From a bacterium D16-36 (GTDB lineage: Bacteria; Bacillota; Clostridia; Lachnospirales; Lachnospiraceae): a stretch of 44,206 nt of DNA. The stretch is taken from NCBI GenBank assembly GCA_003611745.1, contig RAYF01000049.1, forward strand, positions 1-44,206, in the 5' to 3' direction. A program made the position numbers and the translations under genes. A model generated the notes under the pieces. It made no database searches, had not been told where the DNA came from, and worked only from the letters and a program-made list of their open reading frames with translations. Within the stretch, counting starts at the first letter, position 1; the number at the start of each line of letters is the position of its first letter. Of the stretch, positions 32,593-42,424 are shown in pieces.

Positions 32593-33804
32593 GTGATTTA
32601 CAGACCTATGTATGTGGATAAAATAATGGCTTATGTGGATACTCCCTTTGTAAAAATACTCACAGGAGTACGCCGCTGCGGAAAGTCTACGATACTCAAA
32701 ATGATTATAGAAAAACTGAAAGCAGAACGATATGTTCCAGCGGAACATATCATAAGTTACCGCTTTGATTCAATGGAATATGAGGATATGACGGCAAAGC
32801 AGATGTACTCCCAGCTAAAGGAGCAGCTTTCGCCTAATGGAAAGACCTATTTATTTCTTGACGAAGTTCAGGAAATAAAAGGCTGGGAAAAGGTTGTCAA
32901 TTCGCTCTGGTCAGATTTTGATACTGACCTGTATATAACGGGTTCTAACTCCCGAATGATGTCCTCCGAAATATCAACATATCTTACCGGAAGGTATGTT
33001 TCCTTTCGGATTTTCACCCTGTCCTTCAGTGAATACCTAATGTTCAAGGAAAAATATGCCGCTGTAGGAGATCCAAAAGCAGAGCTTGCAAACTATGTCC
33101 GTTTGGGAGGCTTCCCGGCAACTCATCTGCAGGCATATTCTCAGGATGAAATCTATACGATTGTCAGAGACATATACAATTCAACGATTTTTTCTGACAT
33201 TGTAAAGCGAAATCAGATCAGGAAGATCGACAAGTTGGAGCGTGTCGTAAAATACACCTTCAATAATGTGGGCAACACTTTCTCTGCTAAATCTATTGCG
33301 GATTATCTGAAATCAGAGCGCCGATCTCTTGACAACGAGACGGTTTATAGCTATCTGGAAAAGTTGGAGAAGGCATATCTGCTCCACCGCTGCTCCCGGT
33401 ATGACTTGCAGGGCAAGGAATTTCTGAAAACGCAGGAAAAATTCTATCTTGCAGATGTTGCCTTACGGTACAGTGTCCTCGGATATAACGCAGACAGCGT
33501 TGCTTCCAGCCTTGAAAACATTGTGTATTTGGAGCTTTGCAGGCGTGGGTACACCGTCAATGTAGGTAAAATCGGAGATGCAGAAATCGACTTTGTAGCT
33601 ACAAGACAAAATGAAAAGATATATGTTCAAGTCACGCAGGAAATTAAATCTGAAAAGACGAAAAAACGGGAGTACGACCGTTTGCTTGAAATACACGATA
33701 ATTACCCCAAATATGTTCTTACGACAGATGAATTTGCAGGAGGAAACTATGAGGGCATTAAGACAATGCACATAGCGGATTTCCTGCTCAGTTCTGAATA
33801 TTAG
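32593..33804 (+). CDS. AAA-type ATPase with DUF4143
   Basis: A 403-aa protein: Walker A GVRRCGKST at about residues 26-34, Walker B YLFLDEVQ at about 89-96 and the arginine region STYLTGRYVSF. From about residue 165 there is helical DUF4143-type sequence, ending in a nuclease-like segment (DAEIDFVATRQNEKIYVQVTQE) that has the D-x-D/E-x-Q pattern of PD-(D/E)XK-like folds. This family is widespread in gut bacteria and archaea with unclear role. The GTG at 32593 with GGAGGTGG upstream fits the family start MIYRP; an ATG at 32608 is the alternative. Confidence 0.88.
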   Translation: MIYRPMYVDKIMAYVDTPFVKILTGVRRCGKSTILKMIIEKLKAERYVPAEHIISYRFDSMEYEDMTAKQMYSQLKEQLSPNGKTYLFLDEVQEIKGWEKVVNSLWSDFDTDLYITGSNSRMMSSEISTYLTGRYVSFRIFTLSFSEYLMFKEKYAAVGDPKAELANYVRLGGFPATHLQAYSQDEIYTIVRDIYNSTIFSDIVKRNQIRKIDKLERVVKYTFNNVGNTFSAKSIADYLKSERRSLDNETVYSYLEKLEKAYLLHRCSRYDLQGKEFLKTQEKFYLADVALRYSVLGYNADSVASSLENIVYLELCRRGYTVNVGKIGDAEIDFVATRQNEKIYVQVTQEIKSEKTKKREYDRLLEIHDNYPKYVLTTDEFAGGNYEGIKTMHIADFLLSSEY

Positions 33805-33811
33805 GCACCGC

Positions 33812-33879
33812 AAGGCACAAACAAAAATTGACGGATAACAGGGAGTAATCGTTTAGAAAACAATCGTCTGTAAATGGTG
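33812..33879 (-). repeat. 70-bp dispersed repeat, copy 1
   Basis: In reverse orientation it matches the copy at 44115-44182 nearly base for base, including CATTTACAGAC, TTTTCTAAACGAT, CTCCCTGTTATCCGTCA and TTTTTGTTTGTGCCT. A core-only copy sits at 22341-22362. It lies between the ATPase stop and the ssrA promoter. Confidence 0.85.
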
Positions 33880-33912
33880 ACATACTGATTTAGGGCAGTA
33901 ATGAAACGATAT

Positions 33913-33941
33913 TTGACACGCTGGACAATATATGATATAGT
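33913..33941 (+). promoter_or_regulatory. ssrA promoter
   Basis: TTGACA (33913-33918) and TATAGT (33936-33941) are 17 bases apart, 41 bases before the mature tmRNA 5' end. Confidence 0.75.
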
Positions 33942-33981
33942 TTTAAAATAGATTTTCAAATATAATTAAACCATGCAACAT

Positions 33982-34325
33982 GGGGTTGTACTGGTTTCGA
34001 CGGGCTCACTGAAGATGGAGAAGCTGTCCGTGGCCGGACACCACGTTAAAAGTTCGAATTTAAAATTAAACGCTGAAGACAATTTAGCATTAGCTGCCTA
34101 GTTGCAGCTTGTCGGCCCTAGTGCCCCGCCATTAGGAAAACCGGCATCGACTTGCGGGAAACTCTGCGGCTTAAGCTTTGCGGCGGCAGAAAATTTATGA
34201 AGCTACTGAAGGGTAAAGCCTGTCAGCAGGCGTTATTCGGAGGGAATGTCAAATTACTGACTATGACAGTAGAAGTACATTGAATCTGGGTTCGGACAGG
34301 GGTTCGATTCCCCTCAGCTCCACTA
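33982..34325 (+). ncRNA. ssrA: tmRNA
   Basis: A transfer-messenger RNA that rescues stalled ribosomes with SmpB. The tRNA-like ends pair (GGGGTTG with CAGCTCC), the 5' part begins with the conserved GGTTTCGACGGGCT, and the T-arm GGGGTTCGATTCCCC is present. The tag reading frame runs AAC GCT GAA GAC AAT TTA GCA TTA GCT GCC TAG (stop at 34099-34101), giving a tag ending in NAEDNLALAA, a typical Clostridia form. The encoded 3' end is CTA rather than CCA, so CCA is added. Confidence 0.96.
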
Positions 34326-34335
34326 ATCCACTAAA

Positions 34336-34376
34336 GGGAAATGCCGAAAACATAATGTTTTCGGCATTTCCCTTTT
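34336..34376. terminator. Bidirectional terminator after ssrA
   Basis: GGGAAATGCCGAAAAC pairs with GTTTTCGGCATTTCCC (16 bp) around a 5-base loop and has a TTTT run. It lies 11 bases after tmRNA and 3 bases before the stop of the convergent gene. Confidence 0.9.
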
Positions 34377-34378
34377 GG

Positions 34379-35755
34379 TTATTTTAAAACCTTTAGCAGA
34401 TTTTTCACCTCTTTTGACGCAGTTTTTCTTGTAAATGTACCATATGAAAAAATACATAACCCACTGACCTGCTTCGTGGAGCGCGCATATTCCACCTGCC
34501 TCTTTAAAATCGTGTTACTCTTTGCCCAGCCGGTATCTGTCACAGCCTTAGCTTCTTTTAATGAAATGCCTGCACGGTAGCCTGCCAGACCGACAAACAG
34601 CTTCACCTTTTTGTTCCTTGGAATCGCTGTCCACTCTTTCACCATCTTCTTATATGGTGCTGTCTTCTGTGTAAAAGACCAGTAAATCTGCGGGCAGATA
34701 TAATCAATGTAATTGGCTGACTTCATCCAAAGCTTTACATCACTGTAATATTTTGTACTGGCATAAAGATTTGACAGGTTTCCTGCCGGGCTTATGCCGA
34801 ACACACAGCTTTTATCTGCCTGCTTAACAGCAGAATACACCTTTTTTACCATTTTGTTTACATTGTTCCTTCTCCAGCTTACAAGAGACTGCGGTGATGC
34901 ACCGCCTTTTTTAGCAGTTTTGGCATAAGACTGATATTCACTGTAATCAAACTTTTTAAAGTTTTTCGTGCCAAGGCTCGGATAAAAATAGTCATCCATG
35001 TGAATGCCGTCGATATCGTAATTCTTTACAATCTCACGCACACCGTTGGCTACGAGGCTCTGAACCTGGCTGGACGCCGGATTGAAATAATAAGCGCCAT
35101 CTAATTTCAGTACATTCCTTCTTTCAGACTTTTTCTTAGAGGATGCCCATTTTCTGGCAATGGAACCCGCAGGAAGAGAAGAAAACTTCATAGACGGAAG
35201 CGTGATACGGTATGGGTTTACCCATGCCTGAATATCAAGCCCTCTCTTATGCGCAGCAGAAACTGCGTATTTTAACGGGTCAAATCCCGGATTCCTGCCT
35301 GCCTTGCCAGCTGCACACTTAGACCAAGGATAGTACTTGGACGGATACATTGCATCAGCAAAGGGACGGACCTGCAAAATAACCGTATTCATCTTATTTG
35401 CCTTGCATGTGTCAAAAGTCTTATCAATATAGTCTTTCCACTTTGAATAAGAAGAAGCCTTTTTATCCATCTCACTAAAATAAATCCACACAGCCCTCAT
35501 CTCTTTTGACATGCCCCCGGAGGAAGATGCCACTTTGCCCTCTGCCTTTGGTGATGGCGACGGCTCTGGCTGATCCGTCGGCTCAGTCAAATCAGTCTGC
35601 TGCTCCTGAGCTGAATCTGAATCAGCATTCTGCAGCAACGCCACTGTATTTTCCTTCGCCTCCGTCGCATCTGCAATCATCATCCTCCCCGCACAGAAAA
35701 CTAAAAATAATGTAAAAACAACCATTCCAATTCGCCAATTCCGCTTATTCATCAT
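34379..35755 (-). CDS. Glycoside hydrolase family 10-like (GHL10) exported protein
   Basis: A 458-aa protein with an N-terminal signal or anchor (WRIGMVVFTLFLVFCAGRMMI), a Pro/Glu-rich linker (residues about 45-80) and a catalytic domain typical of the YngK/DUF187 group. Motifs in order are MRAVWIYFSEMDK, TVILQVRPFADAMYPSKYYPWS, LDIQAWVNPYRIT, YDIDGIHMDDYFYPSLGTK and CPQIYWSFTQKT. These enzymes act on carbohydrate at the cell envelope in Bacillus relatives, substrate uncertain. The ATG at 35755 is used; 35752 is equally possible, with AGGG upstream. It lies between ssrA and the beta-galactosidase. Confidence 0.87.
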   Translation of the reverse strand: MMNKRNWRIGMVVFTLFLVFCAGRMMIADATEAKENTVALLQNADSDSAQEQQTDLTEPTDQPEPSPSPKAEGKVASSSGGMSKEMRAVWIYFSEMDKKASSYSKWKDYIDKTFDTCKANKMNTVILQVRPFADAMYPSKYYPWSKCAAGKAGRNPGFDPLKYAVSAAHKRGLDIQAWVNPYRITLPSMKFSSLPAGSIARKWASSKKKSERRNVLKLDGAYYFNPASSQVQSLVANGVREIVKNYDIDGIHMDDYFYPSLGTKNFKKFDYSEYQSYAKTAKKGGASPQSLVSWRRNNVNKMVKKVYSAVKQADKSCVFGISPAGNLSNLYASTKYYSDVKLWMKSANYIDYICPQIYWSFTQKTAPYKKMVKEWTAIPRNKKVKLFVGLAGYRAGISLKEAKAVTDTGWAKSNTILKRQVEYARSTKQVSGLCIFSYGTFTRKTASKEVKNLLKVLK

Positions 35756-35881
35756 TTCCCTAACTCCACTTCTTCCTAATATTATTGAATCAACCTTTCA
35801 TTCTCGTTGTATCATCTGCAATCATACCACAAAATTATGGCAATAATATGGGAATTCATCCCACAAAAAACAACAGACCCC

Positions 35882-38731
35882 TCATCGGAGGACCACCATA
35901 GAATCAAGCCCGGCATTAATGTTCAGGCTTCTCACCAGAATACGTATTTCTGCCGCTCCTGTTTCTCTCTCATTTAGCGGTATGCTATAACTGCATGGCC
36001 ATTCATAGCTGCATGTGCCACGCCTCTCCCCATTTATGTAAATCTCACACTCTCCCCAGATAGCATGAAAATATAATACAGGAAGATGGCCATTCACCCG
36101 CTTTGGAATCTGCGCTTGAAGCTGATAAATCAGGTAGTGCCCCTGCTTATTTTCTAAACTATCCGGCGAACCGCTTTCCCTGCTGACACTGATATCCTGC
36201 CATGAATTCATATCAAAATCTTCTATTTTCATCATAACATCCGGTCTCTCTTTAAATACTTTCGATATCTTCCATCTGGCCAGATAATATTCCGTTACAC
36301 TTGGAACAGACGGAACCCGTTCTGCCGGATTAGCTACAACCACCGCATCTGCGCTTATGCTGTGAAAGCCTGAACCCCCATCGCCTGCTTCCCCCATAAT
36401 ATCCGCCTTTACACATACTTTGAGATTAGAAGCATCCTCATCCGGCATAACAACAGCGAGGCACCTTCCATTAAATATACTTCGGTGCGGCGACAGAAAT
36501 TCCTCATGGCAATTCGGATTTCCATTGCAGGCGCCAAGCAGCCTTCCTCCCTCAACAGAAATTTCTGTCATAAAATTGGCATCCGGCACTTCCCTGCCCT
36601 CAGCATCTACTGCCTTAATCACGACAGGGACGGCATCCTGCCCATTCCCTTTTACTGTGCTTCTCCAAGGAATAACCTGCAGCCCCTGAACACACCCCGT
36701 CGTCTCCCTGACATCCCTTGCAGCCTCTTCGCCATTGTTATAACCAGCTAATTCTATGGTTCCGGCTTCATAAGGCACTTCCCACTCAGCCTGTGCATAT
36801 ATATCTATCTTTTTTCTTCCCATACTCCTTCCGTTAACAAAAAGCTCTGCCTCCTCACAATTGGTATGGGACATAACCCTGATAGCCCTGCCCTCCTGCC
36901 CCCTGAAATTCCAATGCGGAAGCACATGGCAGACTGGTTCTTCCGAAAAGACTGCTTTTGCCAAATAAAATCCATCTTTTGGAAACCCACAAATATCAAG
37001 CATCCCAAAATAGGAAGAGACTGTCGGCCAGACATAGGGGGTCGGTTCCCCCAGATAATCAAAGCCTGTCCACATAAAAGCTCCTGCTACAAAATCCCTC
37101 TCCATAACGGCCCTCCATGTGTCGCGGACATTATTGCCCCAGTCGCTTGGATCATCATCATAACTTGCTATCTGGTGTGTGTCTTTGTCCGTTGCATAAC
37201 AGCCGCGCACCCCGAAGGTAGATGTCGTCTCCGTACCAAGCATGGGGATGTTGGGATATCTCTTATGAAAGCTGTCATATTCATCGATCTGGTAATTAAT
37301 TCCGCAAACGTCCACTTCCGAGACTGCATTTTCCTCTGTCAAAATTCCCCCGTGCATTGCCCCCGTTGTCAGGCTGCCCGGAGCCAGACGGTGAATCAGG
37401 CGGCACATCCGCTTTGCCATCCGCCGCCCCTGAATTGTTCCCTGAAGCGGCTCCTCATTAAAAATCGAATACATGATGACACTCGGATGATTGCGGTGCC
37501 GTTTCACCAGCATCTCAAGCTGCCTAAGCCCCTCCTTTGTAGAATCAAAATTACGGTTTTCATCCAAAACCAGCATCCCCATGCGGTCGCAGGCGTCAAT
37601 AAGAGCATCTGCAGGCATTCCATGCGCACAGCGGTATGCGTTGCTTCCCATCTCCTTTAATTTTTCAATGCGGTATTCCCAAAGATTATCCGGGACTGCC
37701 ACGCCAAGCCCTCCAAAATCCTGATGGTTGCATGTCCCAAAAAGTTTTAACGGCTGATGGTTCAGGAAAAAACCCTTATCCGGATCCATCTCCACTGTCC
37801 GGAAACCGCAGACAGTCCTGACAGAATCAATCTTTTCCCCCTCACACAAAGCCGTCACTTCCACAGAATAGACATTTGGATGGTTAATATCCCAAATCAG
37901 GGGATTTTCTACAGCAAACCGGGCTGAAAACTCCACTGTCCCTGTCTGGCATACCACAGATTTTTCTATGTAACGGACACTCCTGTCCGTCCCCGGTTCC
38001 CTCAATGCAAACTGCACCGCTATCTCTTTCTCCCCGTCCCCCTCGTTTATAAGCTCCATAGAAATATCCACATTCCAGACACTTTTCTCCTCCGGTTTTT
38101 TACCAGCATCCCCTGTCAGGCTATTTTCCCTGCCCTTTACCGGAAAAGATACCCCATCTTCCAAAGGACAGATAAAGACACTATCTCTATCAATATGTAG
38201 CAGATTCATGGCTTCCAGCCATACATGGCGATAAATGCCGGCTCCCTCATACCACCATCCCTCCCACTCATCTGCTTCCACAAATACAGCCAGTACATTA
38301 GGAATTTCCCCAAAATGAGCCATATCCGTAATATCGGCCTCAAACGGCGTATAGCCGCTGAAACTCCTCGCCACAGCCAGCCCATTAAAATAGACTGTGC
38401 AATGCGTTGCAACCCCTTCAAAGCAAATAACCAGCTTTTTATCACGATACTCTTCCGGCAGCCTAAATGTCTTGCGGTACCATGCCTTTCCGCGCGGTTT
38501 GTATCCCCAGTCAGCCACATTTTCTTCTGAAAAGGCCTGGCTGGCTGACCAGTCATGTGGAAGCTGCACATCTTCCCACTCCGACGCATCAAAGTCCGCC
38601 TGAGGCGCCCCCGGCTGCGAACCCGCTTTCGAAAGGGCATAAATCTCCCCATGCCCCTTACCGATTTTCAGCCCTGTCTCCCCAAGATGGAACTTCCAGC
38701 CCATATCTAACGATAATTTCTCTCTGCCCAT
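35882..38731 (-). CDS. GH2 beta-galactosidase
   Basis: A 949-aa GH2 enzyme. It starts KLSLDMGWKFHLGETG. The sugar-binding domain (about 1-180) is followed by an immunoglobulin-like domain and the TIM barrel from about 330 (KLFGTCNHQDFGGLG). The acid/base Glu is in MYSIFNEEP and the nucleophile Glu in MLGTETTSTFG. Residues about 560-640 include FMWTGFDYLGEP, common to LacZ-like enzymes. The C-terminal 350 residues contain DUF4982-like and immunoglobulin-like repeats and a jelly-roll end. No signal peptide, so it is cytoplasmic. AGGAGTGG precedes the ATG. It lies between GHL10 and smpB on the same strand. Confidence 0.9.
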   Translation of the reverse strand: MGREKLSLDMGWKFHLGETGLKIGKGHGEIYALSKAGSQPGAPQADFDASEWEDVQLPHDWSASQAFSEENVADWGYKPRGKAWYRKTFRLPEEYRDKKLVICFEGVATHCTVYFNGLAVARSFSGYTPFEADITDMAHFGEIPNVLAVFVEADEWEGWWYEGAGIYRHVWLEAMNLLHIDRDSVFICPLEDGVSFPVKGRENSLTGDAGKKPEEKSVWNVDISMELINEGDGEKEIAVQFALREPGTDRSVRYIEKSVVCQTGTVEFSARFAVENPLIWDINHPNVYSVEVTALCEGEKIDSVRTVCGFRTVEMDPDKGFFLNHQPLKLFGTCNHQDFGGLGVAVPDNLWEYRIEKLKEMGSNAYRCAHGMPADALIDACDRMGMLVLDENRNFDSTKEGLRQLEMLVKRHRNHPSVIMYSIFNEEPLQGTIQGRRMAKRMCRLIHRLAPGSLTTGAMHGGILTEENAVSEVDVCGINYQIDEYDSFHKRYPNIPMLGTETTSTFGVRGCYATDKDTHQIASYDDDPSDWGNNVRDTWRAVMERDFVAGAFMWTGFDYLGEPTPYVWPTVSSYFGMLDICGFPKDGFYLAKAVFSEEPVCHVLPHWNFRGQEGRAIRVMSHTNCEEAELFVNGRSMGRKKIDIYAQAEWEVPYEAGTIELAGYNNGEEAARDVRETTGCVQGLQVIPWRSTVKGNGQDAVPVVIKAVDAEGREVPDANFMTEISVEGGRLLGACNGNPNCHEEFLSPHRSIFNGRCLAVVMPDEDASNLKVCVKADIMGEAGDGGSGFHSISADAVVVANPAERVPSVPSVTEYYLARWKISKVFKERPDVMMKIEDFDMNSWQDISVSRESGSPDSLENKQGHYLIYQLQAQIPKRVNGHLPVLYFHAIWGECEIYINGERRGTCSYEWPCSYSIPLNERETGAAEIRILVRSLNINAGLDSMVVLR

Positions 38732-38743
38732 AGTTACCCACTC

Positions 38744-39211
38744 CTAATACAGATTTTTCACCTTAAACTGCTTTTCTGCTTCCCTTCTCTGGTCCTTCTT
38801 AGCAATATCCTGCCTCTTGTCATATAATTTCTTTCCTTTTGCAAGGCCAATCTCAACTTTTACAAGGCTTCCCTTAAAATAGACATTTAAAGGAACAATC
38901 GTATAGCCTTTCTGGGCAATCTGGCCCTCCATCTTCCTTATCTCATACCGATGGAGCAAAAGCTTTTTGATGCGCAACGGGTTTTTATTAAAAATATTCC
39001 CCTTCTCATATGGGCTGATATGCATATTGTAGACATACACCTCCCCATTTTCAATACGGATAAAGGCTTCCTTTATGCTGCACTTCCCCATGCGCAGTGA
39101 CTTTACCTCCGTCCCCGCCAGTGCAATCCCCGCTTCGTATTTATCTTCTATAAAGTAGTCAAAATAAGCTTTTTTATTGTTGGCAATCATTTTCTTTGCT
39201 TCCTTTGCCAT
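38744..39211 (-). CDS. smpB: SmpB, tmRNA-binding protein
   Basis: A 155-aa SmpB that brings tmRNA to stalled ribosomes. The pattern [31 protein letters not shown] and the C-terminal [26 protein letters not shown] tail match the family. The start MAKEAKKM at 39211 gives the usual length; an in-frame ATG at 39226 has weaker context. It lies directly after rnr on the same strand with a short gap. Confidence 0.96.
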   Translation of the reverse strand: MAKEAKKMIANNKKAYFDYFIEDKYEAGIALAGTEVKSLRMGKCSIKEAFIRIENGEVYVYNMHISPYEKGNIFNKNPLRIKKLLLHRYEIRKMEGQIAQKGYTIVPLNVYFKGSLVKVEIGLAKGKKLYDKRQDIAKKDQRREAEKQFKVKNLY

Positions 39212-39226
39212 CTGCCTGCCCCCCAT

Positions 39227-41839
39227 CTATTTCTTTTTTCCAGAAGACCTTCCTGCCCGTCTGGATACGGGCCTTGCCTGTTTTGATGCAGCTTTCTTCA
39301 AACTTTTCCGTTTTGCCGCAGCTTTTTTTGCTGCACGGGTCAGTTTTGACACCTCTTTTGCCACCTGCTCTGCCTTCTTTTTGGCGGCAACTTTTCTGGC
39401 AAATGCCTTCTCAACCTCTTCTTTTTTCTCAAGCTTTGCCCTTCTCTCCTGCAGCTCCCTCTTCTTATCAGCAGAAACAGCCTTACTCTTAGCAGGCTTC
39501 TTCTTGTCAGCAGGGACAGCCTTCCCCTTAGCAGGTTCCTTCTTATCAGCAGAAACAGGCTTGCCCTTTGCAGGCTGTTTCCCTGCAAGCTTCGCTTTTC
39601 TCCTGCCCCGTTTTGAAACCGGCCTGCCTGAGAAATCTACATCCCTCACCTGCTTTATCTCTTCCCTTTTGAGCGTATCCTGCTCTTCTATCTGCTCCGT
39701 CTGGCCCTCCTCTTCCTCCGCCAGCACAAAGTCAATTGTTCTTAGGATTTTATCCACCGCATCTACCGTTACCCGAACGGACTGCCCAAGCTTATATACC
39801 TTATGTGTCCGCTCTCCTACCATCTGGTATGACTCTTCCTCAAAATAATAGTAATCACCCGGAATATCTGCTACACGCACCATTCCCTCAATTGTATTTG
39901 GAAGTTCCACATACATTCCCCATGTAGTGACACCGGAAATAATGCCCTCAAAAGTCTCCCCGACAAACTGCTCCATATATTCGGCTTTTTTCATCTTCTC
40001 CACTTCCCGCTCCGCATCCTCTGCGCGCCGCTCCAGACGGCTCGCTTCCGCTGTCACTTCCGGGAGAATCTGATTATAGTGCTCCACCCTCTTATCTGCC
40101 AGTTTTCCATGTATATTCTCTTTGATAATCCGATGGATCTGCAGATCAGGGTAGCGGCGGATCGGTGAAGTAAAGTGGCAATAATACTTCATTGCCAGCC
40201 CAAAATGCCCTTCACAGCTTACCGTATACTTCGCCTGCTTCATAGAGCGGAGTGCCAGACGGCTGATCAATGCCTCCTCCGGTGTCCCGTCAACATTCTT
40301 AATCAGCTTTTGTATCTCCTTTGGATGAATTTCATCATCCGCCCCTACCCGTACCGTATAACCAAAATTACTTACAAATGCATTTAGGGTTGCTATTTTC
40401 TCCACATCCGGCACCTCGTGCGTACGGTACACAAAAGGCAGCTCCAGCCAGAAGTATTCCTCGGCTACTGTCTGGTTTGCCGCCAGCATAAACTCTTCAA
40501 TAATCCGGTGTGCATTGTTCCTCTCGTAAATTTTGACATCCAGAGGCCTGCCCTTCGGATCTAGTATGATTTTGCTTTCAGCAAAGTCAAAATCAATAGA
40601 TCCTCTTTTAAACCTGCGTTCCCTTAATATTCCTGCCAGCTCATACATCAACTCAAACATTGGAATCAGCTCTTTATACTCTTTCCTCTCCGCCTCATCC
40701 TCTTCCTCGACAATCTTATGGACACTTGTGTATGACATACGACGGTCTACATTTATTACAGACTCCTCAATACGGTGCTCCACCACCTCGCCCTTTTCAT
40801 TGATATCCATCATACAGGACAACGCCAGACGGTCCACTCCCTGATTTAAGGAACAAATGCCATTGGAAAGTTTATGCGGCAGCATCGGTATGACACGGTC
40901 AACCAGATAGACACTGGTGCCGCGCTTTAATGCCTCCTTATCAAGCGGAGAATACTCTGTCACATACTGGCTGACATCAGCAATGTGTACACCAAGGTGA
41001 TAGATATTTCCCTCTTTTGTGAGGGTAATGGCATCATCCAAATCCTTGGCATCTTCCCCGTCTATTGTAACCGTCTGCAGATTACGGTAATCAGCCCTTC
41101 CGATTTTCTCGCTCTCTGCTACTTCCTCCTCAATATCCCTGACCTGATCCATAACCCCGTCTGGATACTCCTCTGGCAGCCCATATGCCTTAACTACCGA
41201 TAAGATATCTACCCCCGGATCGTTTATATGGCCGATAATTTCTATGACCCGTCCCTCCGGGTTACGGCTTTCACTGCCAAAATCTGTAATTTCCACCACA
41301 ACTTTATGTCCGGTAATGGCTCCCATTGTGTCAGCCTTGGCAATATAGATATCCTTTGTAAACTTGTGGTTGTCTGCAACTACAAAACCAAAGCTCTTGC
41401 TGCTGGAGTAAGTGCCGACTATGATGCTGGAGCCCCTCTCAAGTATGCTGACAACTTCAGCCTCCCTGCGTTTCCCTCTGGAACGGCTGTCCAGCATAAT
41501 CTGCACAGTATCCCCGTCAATCGCCCCTTTGGTAAAGTGTGCCGGAATAAAAATATCTTCCTTCTCCCCCTCTACCCGGACAAAACCAAAACCCTTCTGT
41601 GTCGCCATAAACCTGCCAGTCATCATATTTTCAGATAAAAGCTTCACTTTCCCCTTTAAATCCAGATGAATTTTGCCCGCGTCCATCAGTTCATCCAGAA
41701 CCTGACGAAACTCCTTTTTGTCTTTTGCCGGCACCTGCAGCACAGCCCCCATCTCCTTGATGGAAAGCGGTTTATATTCCTTTGATGAAAGAAATTTTAA
41801 TATCATTTCCTTCTTGCTATTTAATTCTTCTCTTGTCAT
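39227..41839 (-). CDS. rnr: Ribonuclease R
   Basis: An 870-aa RNase R, a processive 3'-to-5' exonuclease that degrades structured RNA and works with SmpB/tmRNA. In order: a winged-helix N-terminus (MTREELNSKKEMILKFLSSK), two cold-shock domains, the RNB catalytic core with IDGEDAKDLDDAITLTKEGN (about 262-281) and the S1 domain near residues 620-720 (FEGIISGVTTWGMYVEL). The last 130 residues are a Lys/Ala/Pro-rich tail with three near-repeats of PAKGKxVxADKK, unusually long for the family. The start at 41839 follows GAGGAG; an ATG at 41950 is less likely. Confidence 0.95.
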   Translation of the reverse strand: MTREELNSKKEMILKFLSSKEYKPLSIKEMGAVLQVPAKDKKEFRQVLDELMDAGKIHLDLKGKVKLLSENMMTGRFMATQKGFGFVRVEGEKEDIFIPAHFTKGAIDGDTVQIMLDSRSRGKRREAEVVSILERGSSIIVGTYSSSKSFGFVVADNHKFTKDIYIAKADTMGAITGHKVVVEITDFGSESRNPEGRVIEIIGHINDPGVDILSVVKAYGLPEEYPDGVMDQVRDIEEEVAESEKIGRADYRNLQTVTIDGEDAKDLDDAITLTKEGNIYHLGVHIADVSQYVTEYSPLDKEALKRGTSVYLVDRVIPMLPHKLSNGICSLNQGVDRLALSCMMDINEKGEVVEHRIEESVINVDRRMSYTSVHKIVEEEDEAERKEYKELIPMFELMYELAGILRERRFKRGSIDFDFAESKIILDPKGRPLDVKIYERNNAHRIIEEFMLAANQTVAEEYFWLELPFVYRTHEVPDVEKIATLNAFVSNFGYTVRVGADDEIHPKEIQKLIKNVDGTPEEALISRLALRSMKQAKYTVSCEGHFGLAMKYYCHFTSPIRRYPDLQIHRIIKENIHGKLADKRVEHYNQILPEVTAEASRLERRAEDAEREVEKMKKAEYMEQFVGETFEGIISGVTTWGMYVELPNTIEGMVRVADIPGDYYYFEEESYQMVGERTHKVYKLGQSVRVTVDAVDKILRTIDFVLAEEEEGQTEQIEEQDTLKREEIKQVRDVDFSGRPVSKRGRRKAKLAGKQPAKGKPVSADKKEPAKGKAVPADKKKPAKSKAVSADKKRELQERRAKLEKKEEVEKAFARKVAAKKKAEQVAKEVSKLTRAAKKAAAKRKSLKKAASKQARPVSRRAGRSSGKKK

Positions 41840-41960
41840 AATCTCCTCATTTCTGCGCTGCCCTCTGCCATTCGAATATACAGCTGCCCCCCATGCCTGC
41901 GGCAGACAGCGCCCATAAACAGGCTTGGGCATAACAGCAGCTAGGGGCAAAATACCGCAA

Positions 41961-41988
41961 AAGAGGATGCTATCGCGATAGCATCCTC
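41961..41988 (-). terminator. Terminator of secG
   Basis: On the minus strand GGATGCTATC and GATAGCATCC pair tightly around 2 bases and are followed by TCTTTT. It ends the secG transcript before rnr. The same arm appears at 1395-1433. Confidence 0.75.
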
Positions 41989-42001
41989 CGATTTACTTCT
42001 C

Positions 42002-42250
42002 TTATGCAAAAATCTTTAAATTCAACAGTAAGGAAAGTACGATAAACAAAACAGTAAGGACTCTTGTGGCCAAAATCAAACCGCCCTCCATAGAACGCCC
42101 TTTATTCTTGCCCCAGTATGTCTCAGCTGCACCGCTGATAGCACCTGTAAGTCCCGCCTGTTTGCCTTCCTGCATAAGAACAATTATTGTAAGAGCTACA
42201 CAAACAATAATATACACAATCAACAAAATCGTATGAATGACCTGAATCAT
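42002..42250 (-). CDS. secG: SecG, protein export subunit
   Basis: An 82-aa membrane protein with two transmembrane helices (IHTILLIVYIIVCVALTIIVLMQ and VLTVLFIVLSLLLNLKIF) and the conserved GLTGAISGAAETYWGKNKGRS loop. It is a subunit of the SecYEG channel. In Firmicutes it usually lies before rnr and smpB, as here. AGGAAATG-type context precedes the ATG. Confidence 0.95.
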   Translation of the reverse strand: MIQVIHTILLIVYIIVCVALTIIVLMQEGKQAGLTGAISGAAETYWGKNKGRSMEGGLILATRVLTVLFIVLSLLLNLKIFA

Positions 42251-42424
42251 GAATCATTTCCTCCATTCTACAACAGAACAGCCGCTCTCATTAACTGCCA
42301 GAATTATTTAAACACATCAGCATAATATAAAGCAAAACTATTCTAGTACAAAATTATTATAATAATATCACAGCCAGTCCATCTTTTCAAGCCATATTTT
42401 TACTTTTTCATAATTACAGAAAGA

